NCBI RefSeq assembly: GCF_019049655.1
Contig: NZ_JAFMOX010000067.1
Location: forward strand, 62,001 to 126,000
DNA: 64,000 nt
DNA from: Rahnella rivi
GTDB lineage: Bacteria > Pseudomonadota > Gammaproteobacteria > Enterobacterales > Enterobacteriaceae
Direction: 5' to 3'
Below are positions 25,847 to 35,286 of the stretch, in pieces. The notes beneath the pieces are model-generated. The model saw nothing but the letters and a program-made list of their open reading frames with translations, made no database searches and was not told the origin of the DNA. The position numbers and the translations under genes were made by a program. How positions within the stretch are numbered: position 1 is the first letter of the stretch; every line of letters begins with the position of its first letter.

Positions 25847-27934
25847 ATGAATATAGAGACTAAAAAGATGAGTCGTAAACAACGTGCGTTATTTGAACCC
25901 CGTCTGATCCGCACTGCCCTGCTGGATTCGGTGAAAAAACTGGATCCCCGCGTTCAGTGGCGCAATCCGGTGATGTTCGTGGTGTATCTGGGCAGCATTC
26001 TGACCACGCTTATCTGGCTGGCGATCCTGATGCATCGCACCGATGGCAGCGCGGCTTTTACCGGCAGCGTGTCGCTGTGGCTGTGGTTCACCGTGCTGTT
26101 TGCCAACTTCGCCGAAGCGCTGGCGGAAGGCCGCAGCAAGGCGCAGGCGCAGAGCCTGAAAGGGGTGCAGAAAACCAGCTGGGCGAAGAAGATCTACGAA
26201 CCGCGCCCTGAATCGCCGGTGATCAAAGTCGCCGCCGATACACTGCGTAAAGGCGACTACGTGCTGATCGAGGCCGGTGACACCGTGCCGTGCGACGGTG
26301 AAGTTTTGGTCGGCGGCGCATCGGTGGATGAAAGCGCCATTACCGGCGAATCCGCGCCGGTGATCCGCGAATCCGGCGGCGACTTCTCCTCGGTCACCGG
26401 CGGGACGCGCGTGCTGTCTGACTGGCTGGTGGTCGAGTGTTCGGCGAACCCCGGCGATACCTTCCTCGACCGCATGATTGCCATGGTCGAAGGCGCGAAA
26501 CGCCGCAAAACGCCAAACGAAGTGGCGCTGACCATTTTGCTGGTGGCGCTGACGCTGGTGTTCGTGCTGGCAACGGCCACGCTGTACCCGTTCTCGCTGT
26601 TCAGCGTGGGCGCCAGCCATGCCGGTATTCCGGTGACCGTCACCGTGCTGGTGGCGCTGCTGGTGTGTCTCATTCCAACCACCATAGGCGGCTTGTTGTC
26701 GGCGATCGGCGTGGCGGGCATGAGCCGCATGCTGGAAGCCAACGTCATCGCCACCAGTGGCCGTGCGGTGGAAGCCGCGGGTGACGTGGATGTGCTGCTG
26801 CTGGATAAAACCGGCACCATCACGCTCGGTAACCGCCAGGCATCGCAGTTCCTGCCCGCGCCTCAGGTGACGGAACAGGAACTGGCCGATGCCGCGCAGT
26901 TATCGTCGCTGGCCGATGAAACGCCGGAAGGCCGCAGTATCGTGGTGCTGGCGAAGCAACGCTTCAACCTGCGCGAACGCGACATTCATTCGCTGAATGC
27001 GACCTTTGTGCCCTTCTCCGCACAAACCCGCATGAGCGGCGTTAACGTCGGTGAGCGCAGCATCCGTAAAGGCGCGGTCGATGCGATACGTCGTCACGTG
27101 GAATCCAACGGCGGCACCTTCCCGAAAGCCGTCGATGGCCTGGTGGAAAACGTTGCGCGTAAAGGCGGCACGCCGCTGGTGGTGGCGGAAGGCGGGAAAG
27201 TGCTGGGCGTGGTGGAGCTGAAGGATATCGTCAAAGGCGGCATCAAGGAACGCTTTGCCGAGCTGCGCAAAATGGGCATCAAAACGGTGATGATCACCGG
27301 GGATAACCGTCTGACCGCGGCGGCGATTGCCGCTGAAGCGGGCGTGGATGATTTTCTGGCAGAAGCCACGCCGGAAGCCAAACTGGCCCTGATTCGTCAG
27401 TATCAGTCGGAAGGCCGTTTAGTGGCGATGACCGGCGACGGGACCAACGACGCCCCTGCGCTGGCGCAGGCTGACGTGGCGGTAGCGATGAACTCAGGCA
27501 CCCAGGCGGCGAAAGAAGCCGGGAACATGGTCGATCTCGATTCCAACCCGACCAAGCTGATCGAAGTGGTGCACATCGGTAAACAAATGCTGATGACGCG
27601 CGGATCGCTCACCACATTCAGTATCGCCAACGACGTGGCGAAGTATTTCGCCATCATTCCGGCGGCGTTTGCGGCCACCTATCCGCAGCTGAATGCGCTG
27701 AACGTCATGCACCTGACGTCGCCGTCTTCGGCCATTATGTCAGCGGTCATTTTCAACGCGCTGGTGATTGTGTTTCTGATCCCGCTGGCGCTGAAAGGCG
27801 TGAGCTATAAAGCCATGAGTGCCGCCGCGCTGCTGCGCCGCAACCTGTGGATTTATGGCGTCGGCGGTCTGCTGGTGCCGTTTGCCGGTATCAAGCTTAT
27901 CGACATGATTCTGACCGTTTTACATCTGAGCTGA
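25847..27934 (+). CDS. kdpB: Potassium-transporting ATPase ATP-binding subunit
   Basis: P-type ATPase of the Kdp complex, up to 695 residues. The actuator motif is SAITGESAPV, the phosphorylation site DKTGTITLGNRQ (Asp320 counted from the ATG at 25847), the nucleotide site carries KGAVDAIRR, and the hinge is MVAMTGDGTNDAPALAQADVAVAMNSG. Two starts are possible: 25847 (MNIETKKMSRKQ) and 25868 (MSRKQ), the second agreeing with E. coli. Neither has a strong ribosome site. It follows kdpA by 22 bases. Confidence 0.97.
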   Translation: MNIETKKMSRKQRALFEPRLIRTALLDSVKKLDPRVQWRNPVMFVVYLGSILTTLIWLAILMHRTDGSAAFTGSVSLWLWFTVLFANFAEALAEGRSKAQAQSLKGVQKTSWAKKIYEPRPESPVIKVAADTLRKGDYVLIEAGDTVPCDGEVLVGGASVDESAITGESAPVIRESGGDFSSVTGGTRVLSDWLVVECSANPGDTFLDRMIAMVEGAKRRKTPNEVALTILLVALTLVFVLATATLYPFSLFSVGASHAGIPVTVTVLVALLVCLIPTTIGGLLSAIGVAGMSRMLEANVIATSGRAVEAAGDVDVLLLDKTGTITLGNRQASQFLPAPQVTEQELADAAQLSSLADETPEGRSIVVLAKQRFNLRERDIHSLNATFVPFSAQTRMSGVNVGERSIRKGAVDAIRRHVESNGGTFPKAVDGLVENVARKGGTPLVVAEGGKVLGVVELKDIVKGGIKERFAELRKMGIKTVMITGDNRLTAAAIAAEAGVDDFLAEATPEAKLALIRQYQSEGRLVAMTGDGTNDAPALAQADVAVAMNSGTQAAKEAGNMVDLDSNPTKLIEVVHIGKQMLMTRGSLTTFSIANDVAKYFAIIPAAFAATYPQLNALNVMHLTSPSSAIMSAVIFNALVIVFLIPLALKGVSYKAMSAAALLRRNLWIYGVGGLLVPFAGIKLIDMILTVLHLS

Positions 27935-27951
27935 TTTTGAGGAAGACCACT

Positions 27952-28545
27952 ATGTCCGTAACAAAAATGTCCTATGTCCGTCCGGCTCTGGTGATGACGG
28001 TTCTGCTGACGCTGGCGACCGGCGTGGCGTATCCGCTGCTGACCACCGGCGTTTCCGAGCTGGTGTTCCGCGCGCAGGCGATGGGTTCGCTGATGAAAGA
28101 CAGCGGCAATAAAGTGATTGGCTCACAGCTCATCGGGCAGAATTTTACCCGCAATGATTACTTCTGGGGCCGCCCTTCTGTCACGTCTGATTCGCCGTAT
28201 AACCCGATGGCCTCGGCGGGCAGTAATCTGGCAGCCAGTAACCCGGCGCTGGATCAGGCGGTGAAAGACCGCGTGGCGGCGCTGCGCAAAGCCAACCCGC
28301 AAAGCCCGGCGACGGTACCGGTGGATCTGGTGACTGCCAGCGGCAGCGGGCTGGATCCGCAGATTTCCGTTGAGGCCGCGCAATGGCAGGCACCGCGCAT
28401 TGCCACCGCGCGCGGACTGCCACTGGCGCAAGTGAATAAATTGATTGATGATAATACATCATCACCGCTGATAGGTTTCCTCGGCCCCGACGTGGTCAAC
28501 GTGCTCGGGCTGAACCAGGCGCTGGATGCACTGAAAGCTCAATAA
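27952..28545 (+). CDS. kdpC: Potassium-transporting ATPase subunit KdpC
   Basis: 197 residues with one N-terminal transmembrane helix (RPALVMTVLLTLATGVAYPLL) and a periplasmic domain. Family blocks GSQLIGQNF, YFWGRPS, NPMASAGSNLAASNPAL and GLDPQISVEAAQWQAPRIA are intact. The ATG is preceded by GAGGAAGACCACT; an open frame upstream overlaps kdpB and is not used. Confidence 0.97.
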   Translation: MSVTKMSYVRPALVMTVLLTLATGVAYPLLTTGVSELVFRAQAMGSLMKDSGNKVIGSQLIGQNFTRNDYFWGRPSVTSDSPYNPMASAGSNLAASNPALDQAVKDRVAALRKANPQSPATVPVDLVTASGSGLDPQISVEAAQWQAPRIATARGLPLAQVNKLIDDNTSSPLIGFLGPDVVNVLGLNQALDALKAQ

Positions 28546-28552
28546 GGAAAAT

Positions 28553-31249
28553 ATGACTGACGATCGCCCCGATCCTGACAGCCTGCTGGCGCTTGCCAAT
28601 GAGAAGCCGCGCGGGCAACTGAAAGTCTTTTTCGGCGCCTGTGCGGGCGTCGGAAAAACGTTCGCCATGTTGCAGGAAGCACAGCGCCTGCGCGCCACCG
28701 GCCTCGACGTGCTGGTTGGCGTGGTGGAGACCCACGGACGGCAGGAAACGCAGGCACTGCTGCCGGGGCTTTCGCTGTTACCGCCAAAACGCATTCAACA
28801 TCGTGGCCGTCAGGTGCATGAATTTGACCTCGACGCCGCGCTGGCCCGCCGCCCTGCCCTGATCCTGATGGACGAACTGGCGCACAGCAATGCCGCCGGT
28901 TCGCGCCACCCTAAACGCTGGCAGGATATCGAAGAATTACTCAATGCCGGTATCGACGTTTTTACCACCGTGAACGTTCAGCATCTGGAAAGTCTGAACG
29001 ACGTGGTCAGCGGCGTCACCGGCATTATTATTCGCGAAACGGTTCCCGACCGTTTGTTTGATGACGCCAGCGAAGTGGTGCTGGTGGATCTGCCTCCCGA
29101 TTCCCTGCGTCAGCGCCTGAAAGAAGGCAAAGTTTATATTCCCGGTCAGGCCGAGCGCGCCATCGAACACTTCTTCCGCAAAGGCAATCTGATTGCCCTG
29201 CGCGAACTTTCCCTGCGGCGCACCGCCGATCGCGTTGACGATCAGATGCGCGAATACCGCGACGATCAGGGTGTCAACCGCATCTGGCATACCCGCGATG
29301 CGCTGCTGTTGTGCATCGGGCACGGCGGCGGTAACGAGAAACTGGTGCGCGTCGCTTCACGGCTGGCGGCGCGTCTTGGCTGTGTCTGGCACGCGGTGTA
29401 TGTCGAAACCCCGCGTCTGCACCGTTTACCGGAAGGCCAGCGCCGGGCTATTTTGCATTCGCTGAAACTGGCGCAGGAGCTGGGCGCAGAAACCGCCACG
29501 CTTTCCGAGCCACATGAAGAACAGGCGATTTTGCGCTACGCCCGCGAGCACCGTCTGGGCAAAATCATGATGGGTCGCCGCCGTGAAAAACGCTGGAAGC
29601 CCGGCGGCAGTTTTGCCGACAAGCTGGCCGATATCGGGCCGGATCTTGATCTGATTATTGTCGGGCTGGAAGATTCCCCGGCATCACCGGCGCGCAAAGA
29701 ACAAGATTCACGCACTTTCGCCGACCGGTTCAGCCGCCAGCTGTGGGGCTGTTCGCTGGCCGTGGCGCTGTGCGCAGTGATTACGGTGATGTCGCAGTGG
29801 CTGGTGCCGACCTTCGATCAGGCCAACCTGGTGATGGTGTATCTGCTCGGCGTGGTGGTCGTTGCGTTGTTTTATGGCCGCTGGCCGTCGGTGCTGGCGG
29901 CGGTGATTAACGTCGTCAGCTTTGATCTGTTTTTCGTACAGCCACGCGGTTCGCTCGCCGTGACTGACGCGCAATATCTGGTGACCTTCGGCGTGATGCT
30001 GCTGGTCGGGATCCTGATCGGTAATCTCACCGCCGGGGTACGTTATCAGGCACGCATCGCCCGCCACCGCGAAAAACGCGCCCAGCATTTGTATGAAATG
30101 TCGAAAAGTCTCAGTCAGGCGCTGACGCCGGAAGCCATCGCGCAAACCAGCCGCCACTTTATCTCCTCCAGTCTGCACGCGAAAACCGCCATTCTGCTGC
30201 CGCAGGAAAATGGCGAACTGGCGCAGCCCGCCGGAGAGGTCACCGCTATCGTGGTAGACGACGCGATCGCCCGCTGGAGTTTCGACAAAAAACTGCCAGC
30301 CGGCGCGGGTACTGACACCCTGCCCGGCGTGCCGTACCAGCTGCTGCCGCTGGTCGCTTCAGGAGAATCGCGCGGACTGCTGGCGGTCGAACCGCCGAGC
30401 ATCCGCCAGTTACTGGTGCCGGAACAGCAGCGCCTGTTGCAGACCTTTACCGTGCTGATTGCCAATGCCCTCGAACGTCTGCATCTCGCTGCCCGCGCCG
30501 AATCCGCCCGGCTGGAAACCGAACGCGAGCAACTGCGCAACTCGCTGCTTTCGGCGCTTTCTCATGACCTGCGCACGCCGCTGACGGTGCTGTTCGGGCA
30601 GGCAGAAATCCTGACGCTGGATCTGGCGTCGGAAGGCTCGAAGCACGCGCCGCAGGCCAGCCAGATCCGCCAGCAGGTGCTGAGCACCACGCGGCTGGTG
30701 AACAATCTGCTGGATATGGCGCGCATTCAGTCCGGTGGATTTAATCTGCGCAAAGAGTGGCAGTCGGTGGAGGAAATCACCGGCAGCGCGCTGCGGATGC
30801 TGGAACCGGTGCTGGCGCACGACAACATTGAGATCGATTTGCCGAAGGAAATGGTGCTGGTAAGTTGCGACGCCAGCCTGATCGAACGGGTGCTGATCAA
30901 TCTGCTGGAAAACGCCCATAAATATGCCGGAACGGGCGCGACGATCGGCATTAAAGCCACGCCGTTCGACGAATGGCTGGAGATTGAAGTCTGGGATAAT
31001 GGCCCCGGCATTGCGCCGGGCAGCGAACACATCATCTTTGAGAAATTCGCGCGCGGAAACAAAGAGTCGGCCATTCCCGGTGTCGGTTTGGGATTAGCCA
31101 TATGTCGTGCCATTATTGAGGTGCACGACGGACGGATCTGGGCTGAAAACGGCCCGAACGGCGGTGCACGTTTTCGTTTCAGGTTGCCGCTCGAGGCGTT
31201 GCCGGAGATGGAAAGTGACATGGAATCAGACATCAATGAGGTATCGTGA
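28553..31249 (+). CDS. kdpD: Potassium-sensing histidine kinase KdpD
   Basis: 898 residues. The N-terminal KdpD domain has a Walker A loop GACAGVGKT (residues 28-36) and a USP-like part. Four transmembrane helices lie near 400-500, then a GAF-like linker, then the kinase core with the phospho-acceptor His671 in SALSHDLRTPLT and G boxes WDNGPGIAPG and GVGLGLAICRAIIEVHDG. It phosphorylates KdpE when potassium is scarce. It starts seven bases after kdpC and overlaps kdpE through GTGA. Confidence 0.98.
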   Translation: MTDDRPDPDSLLALANEKPRGQLKVFFGACAGVGKTFAMLQEAQRLRATGLDVLVGVVETHGRQETQALLPGLSLLPPKRIQHRGRQVHEFDLDAALARRPALILMDELAHSNAAGSRHPKRWQDIEELLNAGIDVFTTVNVQHLESLNDVVSGVTGIIIRETVPDRLFDDASEVVLVDLPPDSLRQRLKEGKVYIPGQAERAIEHFFRKGNLIALRELSLRRTADRVDDQMREYRDDQGVNRIWHTRDALLLCIGHGGGNEKLVRVASRLAARLGCVWHAVYVETPRLHRLPEGQRRAILHSLKLAQELGAETATLSEPHEEQAILRYAREHRLGKIMMGRRREKRWKPGGSFADKLADIGPDLDLIIVGLEDSPASPARKEQDSRTFADRFSRQLWGCSLAVALCAVITVMSQWLVPTFDQANLVMVYLLGVVVVALFYGRWPSVLAAVINVVSFDLFFVQPRGSLAVTDAQYLVTFGVMLLVGILIGNLTAGVRYQARIARHREKRAQHLYEMSKSLSQALTPEAIAQTSRHFISSSLHAKTAILLPQENGELAQPAGEVTAIVVDDAIARWSFDKKLPAGAGTDTLPGVPYQLLPLVASGESRGLLAVEPPSIRQLLVPEQQRLLQTFTVLIANALERLHLAARAESARLETEREQLRNSLLSALSHDLRTPLTVLFGQAEILTLDLASEGSKHAPQASQIRQQVLSTTRLVNNLLDMARIQSGGFNLRKEWQSVEEITGSALRMLEPVLAHDNIEIDLPKEMVLVSCDASLIERVLINLLENAHKYAGTGATIGIKATPFDEWLEIEVWDNGPGIAPGSEHIIFEKFARGNKESAIPGVGLGLAICRAIIEVHDGRIWAENGPNGGARFRFRLPLEALPEMESDMESDINEVS

Positions 31250-31935
31250 GCGCATCCCCGGTCAATATTTTAATTGTTGAAGACGAAAAAGAGATCCGCC
31301 GCTTTGTGCGCACGGCACTGGAGGCGGAAGGCCTGCGGGTGTTTGAAAGTGAAACGCTGCAACGCGGGCTGATTGAGGCCGGAACCCGTAAACCGGATCT
31401 GATCATTCTCGATCTCGGTTTACCGGACGGTGACGGCCTGACCTATATCCGCGATTTACGCCACTGGAGCGCTATCCCGATTATTGTGCTGTCGGCCCGC
31501 ACCAGCGAAGAAGACAAAATTGCGGCGCTGGATGCCGGTGCCGATGATTTCCTCACCAAGCCGTTTGGCGTCGGTGAACTGCTGGCGCGGGTTCGCGTGG
31601 CATTACGCCGCCATGCGGGCAGTGCGCAGGAAAGCCCGCTGGTGACGTTTGCGGATGTGACGGTGGATTTGATCAACCGGCGCGTGCAGCGTAACGGAGA
31701 AGATTGTCATCTGACGCCGATTGAGTTTCGCCTGCTGGCCGAACTGCTGGCAAACAGCGGAAAAGTCATTACTCAGCGTCAGTTACTGAGCCACGTCTGG
31801 GGCCCGAATTATGTCGAACACAGCCATTATCTGCGCATCTACATGGGGCATCTGCGCCAGAAACTGGAAGCCGACGCCACCCGACCACGTCATTTACTGA
31901 CCGAAACCGGCGTGGGCTATCGTTTTATGCCTTAG
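31246..31935 (+). CDS. kdpE: Response regulator KdpE
   Basis: 229-residue OmpR-type regulator. The receiver domain has the acidic pair VEDEKE, the phospho-acceptor Asp56 (LIILDLGLPDGDG) and the lysine of LTKPFG. The winged-helix C-terminus ends HSHYLRIYMGHLRQKLE...GVGYRFMP. It starts with GTG inside the kdpD stop (GTGA), so translation is coupled. Its 3' end overlaps the convergent PadR-type gene by 11 bases. Confidence 0.97.
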   Translation: MSASPVNILIVEDEKEIRRFVRTALEAEGLRVFESETLQRGLIEAGTRKPDLIILDLGLPDGDGLTYIRDLRHWSAIPIIVLSARTSEEDKIAALDAGADDFLTKPFGVGELLARVRVALRRHAGSAQESPLVTFADVTVDLINRRVQRNGEDCHLTPIEFRLLAELLANSGKVITQRQLLSHVWGPNYVEHSHYLRIYMGHLRQKLEADATRPRHLLTETGVGYRFMP

Positions 31936-32641
31936 GCTGGTCAGTTTCCGGTTTGGCTTCGCCAAATTCGGCTTCCAGGCTTTCTGCCGCCTGCTGCAAA
32001 ATCGCACTGACCCGCACCACCTGCTCCGGCGTTAAATCTGCCCGCATCATGTTGCCGCGCAGCGCGTGACGCAGGCGGTGCATCGCGTCGTGAATCCCCT
32101 CTGCCAGATTGTTTTCACGCGGACGCTGCGCCCCCGCCAGACGGGCAAAAATCGCATCGACTGCCTCCTGATGTTGCGCCAGTTCCACTTTGCCGGCGTC
32201 GGTGATCTGATAGCTTTTACGGCCATTACCGGTGGCGACAGGCTCGAGGAAATCCTGCTCTTCCAGCAGCGTCAGCGTCGGGTAAATCACGCCAGGGCTT
32301 GGCACGTAAAGGCCTGAAGAGGCTTCTTCGATGGCTTTGATCAGCTCATAGCCGTGGCTCGGCTTTTTCGCCACCAGCGCCAGCAGCACGCGGCGTAAAT
32401 CACCGTGTTCAAACAGACGATGTACTCCGCGCTCACCACGCCCCCCGCGGCGACCTTCGCCACGTCCGCGACGCTCATGCCCTTCTTCACTGCGTTCTTC
32501 ACCACGATGACGTCCATCACGGCGTAACATGTGGCGTTCGCTGTGATCGCTGCATTCTGATTCATGGCGGCAATGACCGCGATGCCCTTCTTCCCGGCTA
32601 CCGTGACCGCGATGACGGCCTTCAAACATTTTACTAAACAT
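31925..32641 (-). CDS. PadR-family metal-type transcriptional regulator, YqjI-like
   Basis: 238 residues. Residues 1-78 are a low-complexity His/Arg/Glu/Gly region with nine histidines and two cysteines in the first 55 residues, suited to metal binding. A PadR winged helix follows (LRRVLLALVAKKPSHGYELIKAIEEASSGLYVPSPGVIYPTLTLLEEQDFL), then a helical dimerisation tail. E. coli YqjI, a nickel/iron-linked repressor of yqjH and itself, has the same layout, with SHGYELIKAIE shared exactly. Here there is no divergent yqjH; the upstream neighbour is the end of pgm. Large palindromes just upstream suggest autoregulation. Assignment as a YqjI relative is good; orthology is not certain. Confidence 0.85.
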   Translation of the reverse strand: MFSKMFEGRHRGHGSREEGHRGHCRHESECSDHSERHMLRRDGRHRGEERSEEGHERRGRGEGRRGGRGERGVHRLFEHGDLRRVLLALVAKKPSHGYELIKAIEEASSGLYVPSPGVIYPTLTLLEEQDFLEPVATGNGRKSYQITDAGKVELAQHQEAVDAIFARLAGAQRPRENNLAEGIHDAMHRLRHALRGNMMRADLTPEQVVRVSAILQQAAESLEAEFGEAKPETDQPKA

Positions 32642-32654
32642 AATGTAAGTCCCA

Positions 32655-32688
32655 TTTAGATATATCGAATTATTTCGATATATCTAAA
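32655..32688. promoter_or_regulatory. Palindromic operator upstream of the YqjI-like gene
   Basis: Two 15-base arms, TTTAGATATATCGAA and its exact reverse complement, are separated by four bases. The palindrome ends 14 bases upstream of the ATG at 32641, so bound repressor would block transcription or initiation. A further copy of the half-site occurs at 32728-32740. Confidence 0.75.
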
Positions 32689-32727
32689 CTAGATCAGTTT
32701 TTCGACACTGGCAAGCAGGAATGCGCA

Positions 32728-32740
32728 TTTAGATATATCT
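32728..32740. promoter_or_regulatory. Second copy of the YqjI-like operator half-site
   Basis: TTTAGATATATCT repeats the first 12 bases of the arm at 32655 and contains the 10-base palindrome AGATATATCT. It is 39 bases beyond the main palindrome, probably in the -35 region or upstream. Confidence 0.6.
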
Positions 32741-32761
32741 TTTTTTATCTGAACGACAGGC

Positions 32762-32792
32762 AAAAAAAAAGCGCTGAATAATCAGCGCTTTT
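32762..32792 (-). terminator. pgm terminator
   Basis: An 11-bp stem AAAAGCGCTGA/TCAGCGCTTTT with an ATAA loop, followed on the minus strand by nine T. It is 20 bases beyond the pgm stop. Confidence 0.93.
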
Positions 32793-32812
32793 GATGAGAG
32801 GAAGAAAGGGGC

Positions 32813-34456
32813 TTATTTGGCGTCGGCGAGCACTTTGCTGACGATTTCTACCGCTTCTTTCTCGATTTGTTCGCGGTGTTCAGCACCGAGGAAGCTTTCA
32901 CAATAGATTTTGTAGGCTTCTTCTGTGCCGGACGGGCGTGCCGCGAACCAGCCGTTTTTGGTCATCACTTTCAGGCCGCCGATAGACGCGCCGTTACCCG
33001 GCGCGTTGGTCAGACGGGCAGTGATCGGGTCACCGGCCAGCGTGTCGGCTTTCACCTGTTCAGGAGAAAGTTTGGACAGCGCGGCTTTTTGCGCGTGAGT
33101 CGCCGGTGCCTGAATACGGTTGTAGCTTGGCGCGCCAAAGCGGGCCGCCAGCTCGTTGTAATGTTCCTGCGGGTTCTTGCCGGTGACGGCGGTGATTTCC
33201 GCCGCCAGCAGGCACATGATGATACCGTCTTTGTCGGTAGACCACGGAGTGCCGTCGAAACGCAGGAAAGAAGCCCCTGCACTTTCTTCGCCACCAAAAC
33301 CGAAGCTGCCGTCAAACAGGCCATCAACGAACCATTTGAAACCGACCGGCACTTCCACCAGTTTACGGCCCAAATCTTCCACCACGCGGTCGATCATCGC
33401 ACTCGATACCAGCGTTTTACCGACGGCAACGTCTTTGCCCCACTGCGGACGGTGCTGGAACAGGTACTGAATCGCCACCGCCAGATAATGGTTCGGGTTC
33501 ATCAGACCGGCTGGCGTCACGATGCCGTGGCGGTCGTAGTCAGGGTCATTGGCGAAAGCCAGATCGAATTTATCACGCAGCGCAAGCAGACCGGCCATGG
33601 CGGATTCCGACGAACAGTCCATGCGGATCACGCCGTCGTGGTCGAGGTGCATGAAACGGAAAGTCTGATCGACTTCATCGTTCACCAGCGTCAGATCCAG
33701 TTTGTAATGCTCAGCAATACGTTTCCAGTATTCGATACCGGAACCGCCGAGCGGATCAACGCCCAGTTTCAGGCCCGCTTTCTGAATGGCGGCCATATCG
33801 ACAATCTCGGTCAGCCCTTCGATAAACGGCTGAACCAGATCCTGTGCCACCAGATGACCGCTTTTCCACGCCTGATCCAGAGACTGACGCTTCACACCGG
33901 CCAGTTTTGCTGCCAGCAGCGCGTTGGCGCGCTTCTCAATGACGGAGGTCAGATTGGTATCTGCCGGGCCGCCGTTGGTCGGGTTGTATTTGATGCCGCC
34001 ATCTTCCGGTGGGTTGTGCGATGGGGTGATGACAATGCCATCAGCCAGCGCGCCGCCTTTGCGGTTATGGGTCAGGATCGCGTGAGACACCGCCGGAGTG
34101 GGGGTGAATCCGTTATCTTCCTGCACAATGACGTCAACGCCATTGGCCGTCAGCACTTCCAGCACAGAAATAAACGCCGGTTCGGACAGCGCGTGGGTAT
34201 CTTTACCCACGTAGCACGGGCCGGTGGTGCCCTGCTCTTTACGCACTTCGGCAATCGCCTGAGCAATGGCCAGGATGTGCGCTTCGTTAAAGCTGTGACG
34301 CAACGAACTCCCGCGATGGCCGGATGTGCCGAATTTCACAGCATGCGCTGTGTTAGCCGGATCCGGTTGCAGAACGTAATACTGTGACGTTAACTGCGCC
34401 ACGTTGATCAAATCGCTTTGCTGAGCAGGTTGCCCTGCACGGGGGTGATTAGCCAT
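32813..34456 (-). CDS. pgm: Phosphoglucomutase, alpha-D-glucose phosphate specific
   Basis: Interconverts glucose-1-phosphate and glucose-6-phosphate, 547 residues as in E. coli. The phosphoserine is Ser146 in TPSHNPPEDGG. The metal loop is DPDYDRHG, the sugar loop GGEESAGASFLR, and the phosphate loop AARPSGTEEAYKIY. It starts 24 bases after seqA and probably shares its transcript, as in E. coli. Confidence 0.98.
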   Translation of the reverse strand: MANHPRAGQPAQQSDLINVAQLTSQYYVLQPDPANTAHAVKFGTSGHRGSSLRHSFNEAHILAIAQAIAEVRKEQGTTGPCYVGKDTHALSEPAFISVLEVLTANGVDVIVQEDNGFTPTPAVSHAILTHNRKGGALADGIVITPSHNPPEDGGIKYNPTNGGPADTNLTSVIEKRANALLAAKLAGVKRQSLDQAWKSGHLVAQDLVQPFIEGLTEIVDMAAIQKAGLKLGVDPLGGSGIEYWKRIAEHYKLDLTLVNDEVDQTFRFMHLDHDGVIRMDCSSESAMAGLLALRDKFDLAFANDPDYDRHGIVTPAGLMNPNHYLAVAIQYLFQHRPQWGKDVAVGKTLVSSAMIDRVVEDLGRKLVEVPVGFKWFVDGLFDGSFGFGGEESAGASFLRFDGTPWSTDKDGIIMCLLAAEITAVTGKNPQEHYNELAARFGAPSYNRIQAPATHAQKAALSKLSPEQVKADTLAGDPITARLTNAPGNGASIGGLKVMTKNGWFAARPSGTEEAYKIYCESFLGAEHREQIEKEAVEIVSKVLADAK

Positions 34457-34480
34457 TGGCGCTTCTCCCTGACGCTGAAA

Positions 34481-35038
34481 TTAGAGGGTGCCGCACACTT
34501 TGTCAGTCAGTTCCGCAGGGAACTGCATGAACTGCATGATGTGTTCGATCATGCTGCGTTTGCGACCTGTGTTGGTATTTGTAATAACCCAATACGGCGT
34601 TCCGGGAACGTGTTTAGGCTTGGTATGAATGCCGTTTTGCAGCAACGTTTGCTGGTCACCGGCAAAATAGGTCCGCGTGCGGCCAGTCAGTGACTCGGTC
34701 GCAACAGCAAATTCTTTCGCGTTAAGGTTGTAGAGCGTAGACAGGATCAACATAAACCGGTTGACCGCTTTGGTCTGCTCTGCGTACTCGTCAGACAGCA
34801 GCATTTCACGCACGGCGCGGACTTTATCGCGCGACGTCGGTGCCGGAGCGGCAGCGGCGGGTTTTCCCGCAGCCACGGTGCCGGCAATAACAGGAGTGTT
34901 CGCGGGCGCGGCAGGCGAGGTCTGACCGGCAGTAAATTTCAGCATGCGGCGCAAAATATCAGACGCACTCTCACCGATGGCTTGTGTGTGGCTGGCAATA
35001 TAGCGGTAGAGTTCTTCGTCAACCTCAATAGTTTTCAT
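34481..35038 (-). CDS. seqA: Replication initiation negative regulator SeqA
   Basis: 185 residues. The N-terminal oligomerisation part (MKTIEVDEELYRYIASHTQAIGESASDILRRML) and the C-terminal domain binding hemimethylated GATC (TGRTRTYFAGDQQTLLQNG...PYWVITNTNTGRKRSMIEHIM) are highly conserved. The Ala/Pro linker between them is longer than in E. coli. SeqA sequesters oriC and the dnaA promoter after replication. It is divergent from ybfF. Confidence 0.97.
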   Translation of the reverse strand: MKTIEVDEELYRYIASHTQAIGESASDILRRMLKFTAGQTSPAAPANTPVIAGTVAAGKPAAAAPAPTSRDKVRAVREMLLSDEYAEQTKAVNRFMLILSTLYNLNAKEFAVATESLTGRTRTYFAGDQQTLLQNGIHTKPKHVPGTPYWVITNTNTGRKRSMIEHIMQFMQFPAELTDKVCGTL

Positions 35039-35286
35039 CTTTATCCAGTACTGTTTTTCTACTTAATTCAAAAGGATTATACAAATTTCTACGCAGTAAC
35101 GAACAGGGGAATTGTGCCGCGAAGCAAAAAGCAGAATTATTACCTTTTCGCTGCATGCTGGCCCCGGCCTGTTCTGTCCCACATAGTGAAATCCCGCTCA
35201 GGCATCTGGCAGAAACTTTCTGTTTTGAAAAATTATCCGCCACTCATGATAACCTAATGAGATTGTTTATCTGTATGAACTTCGCC

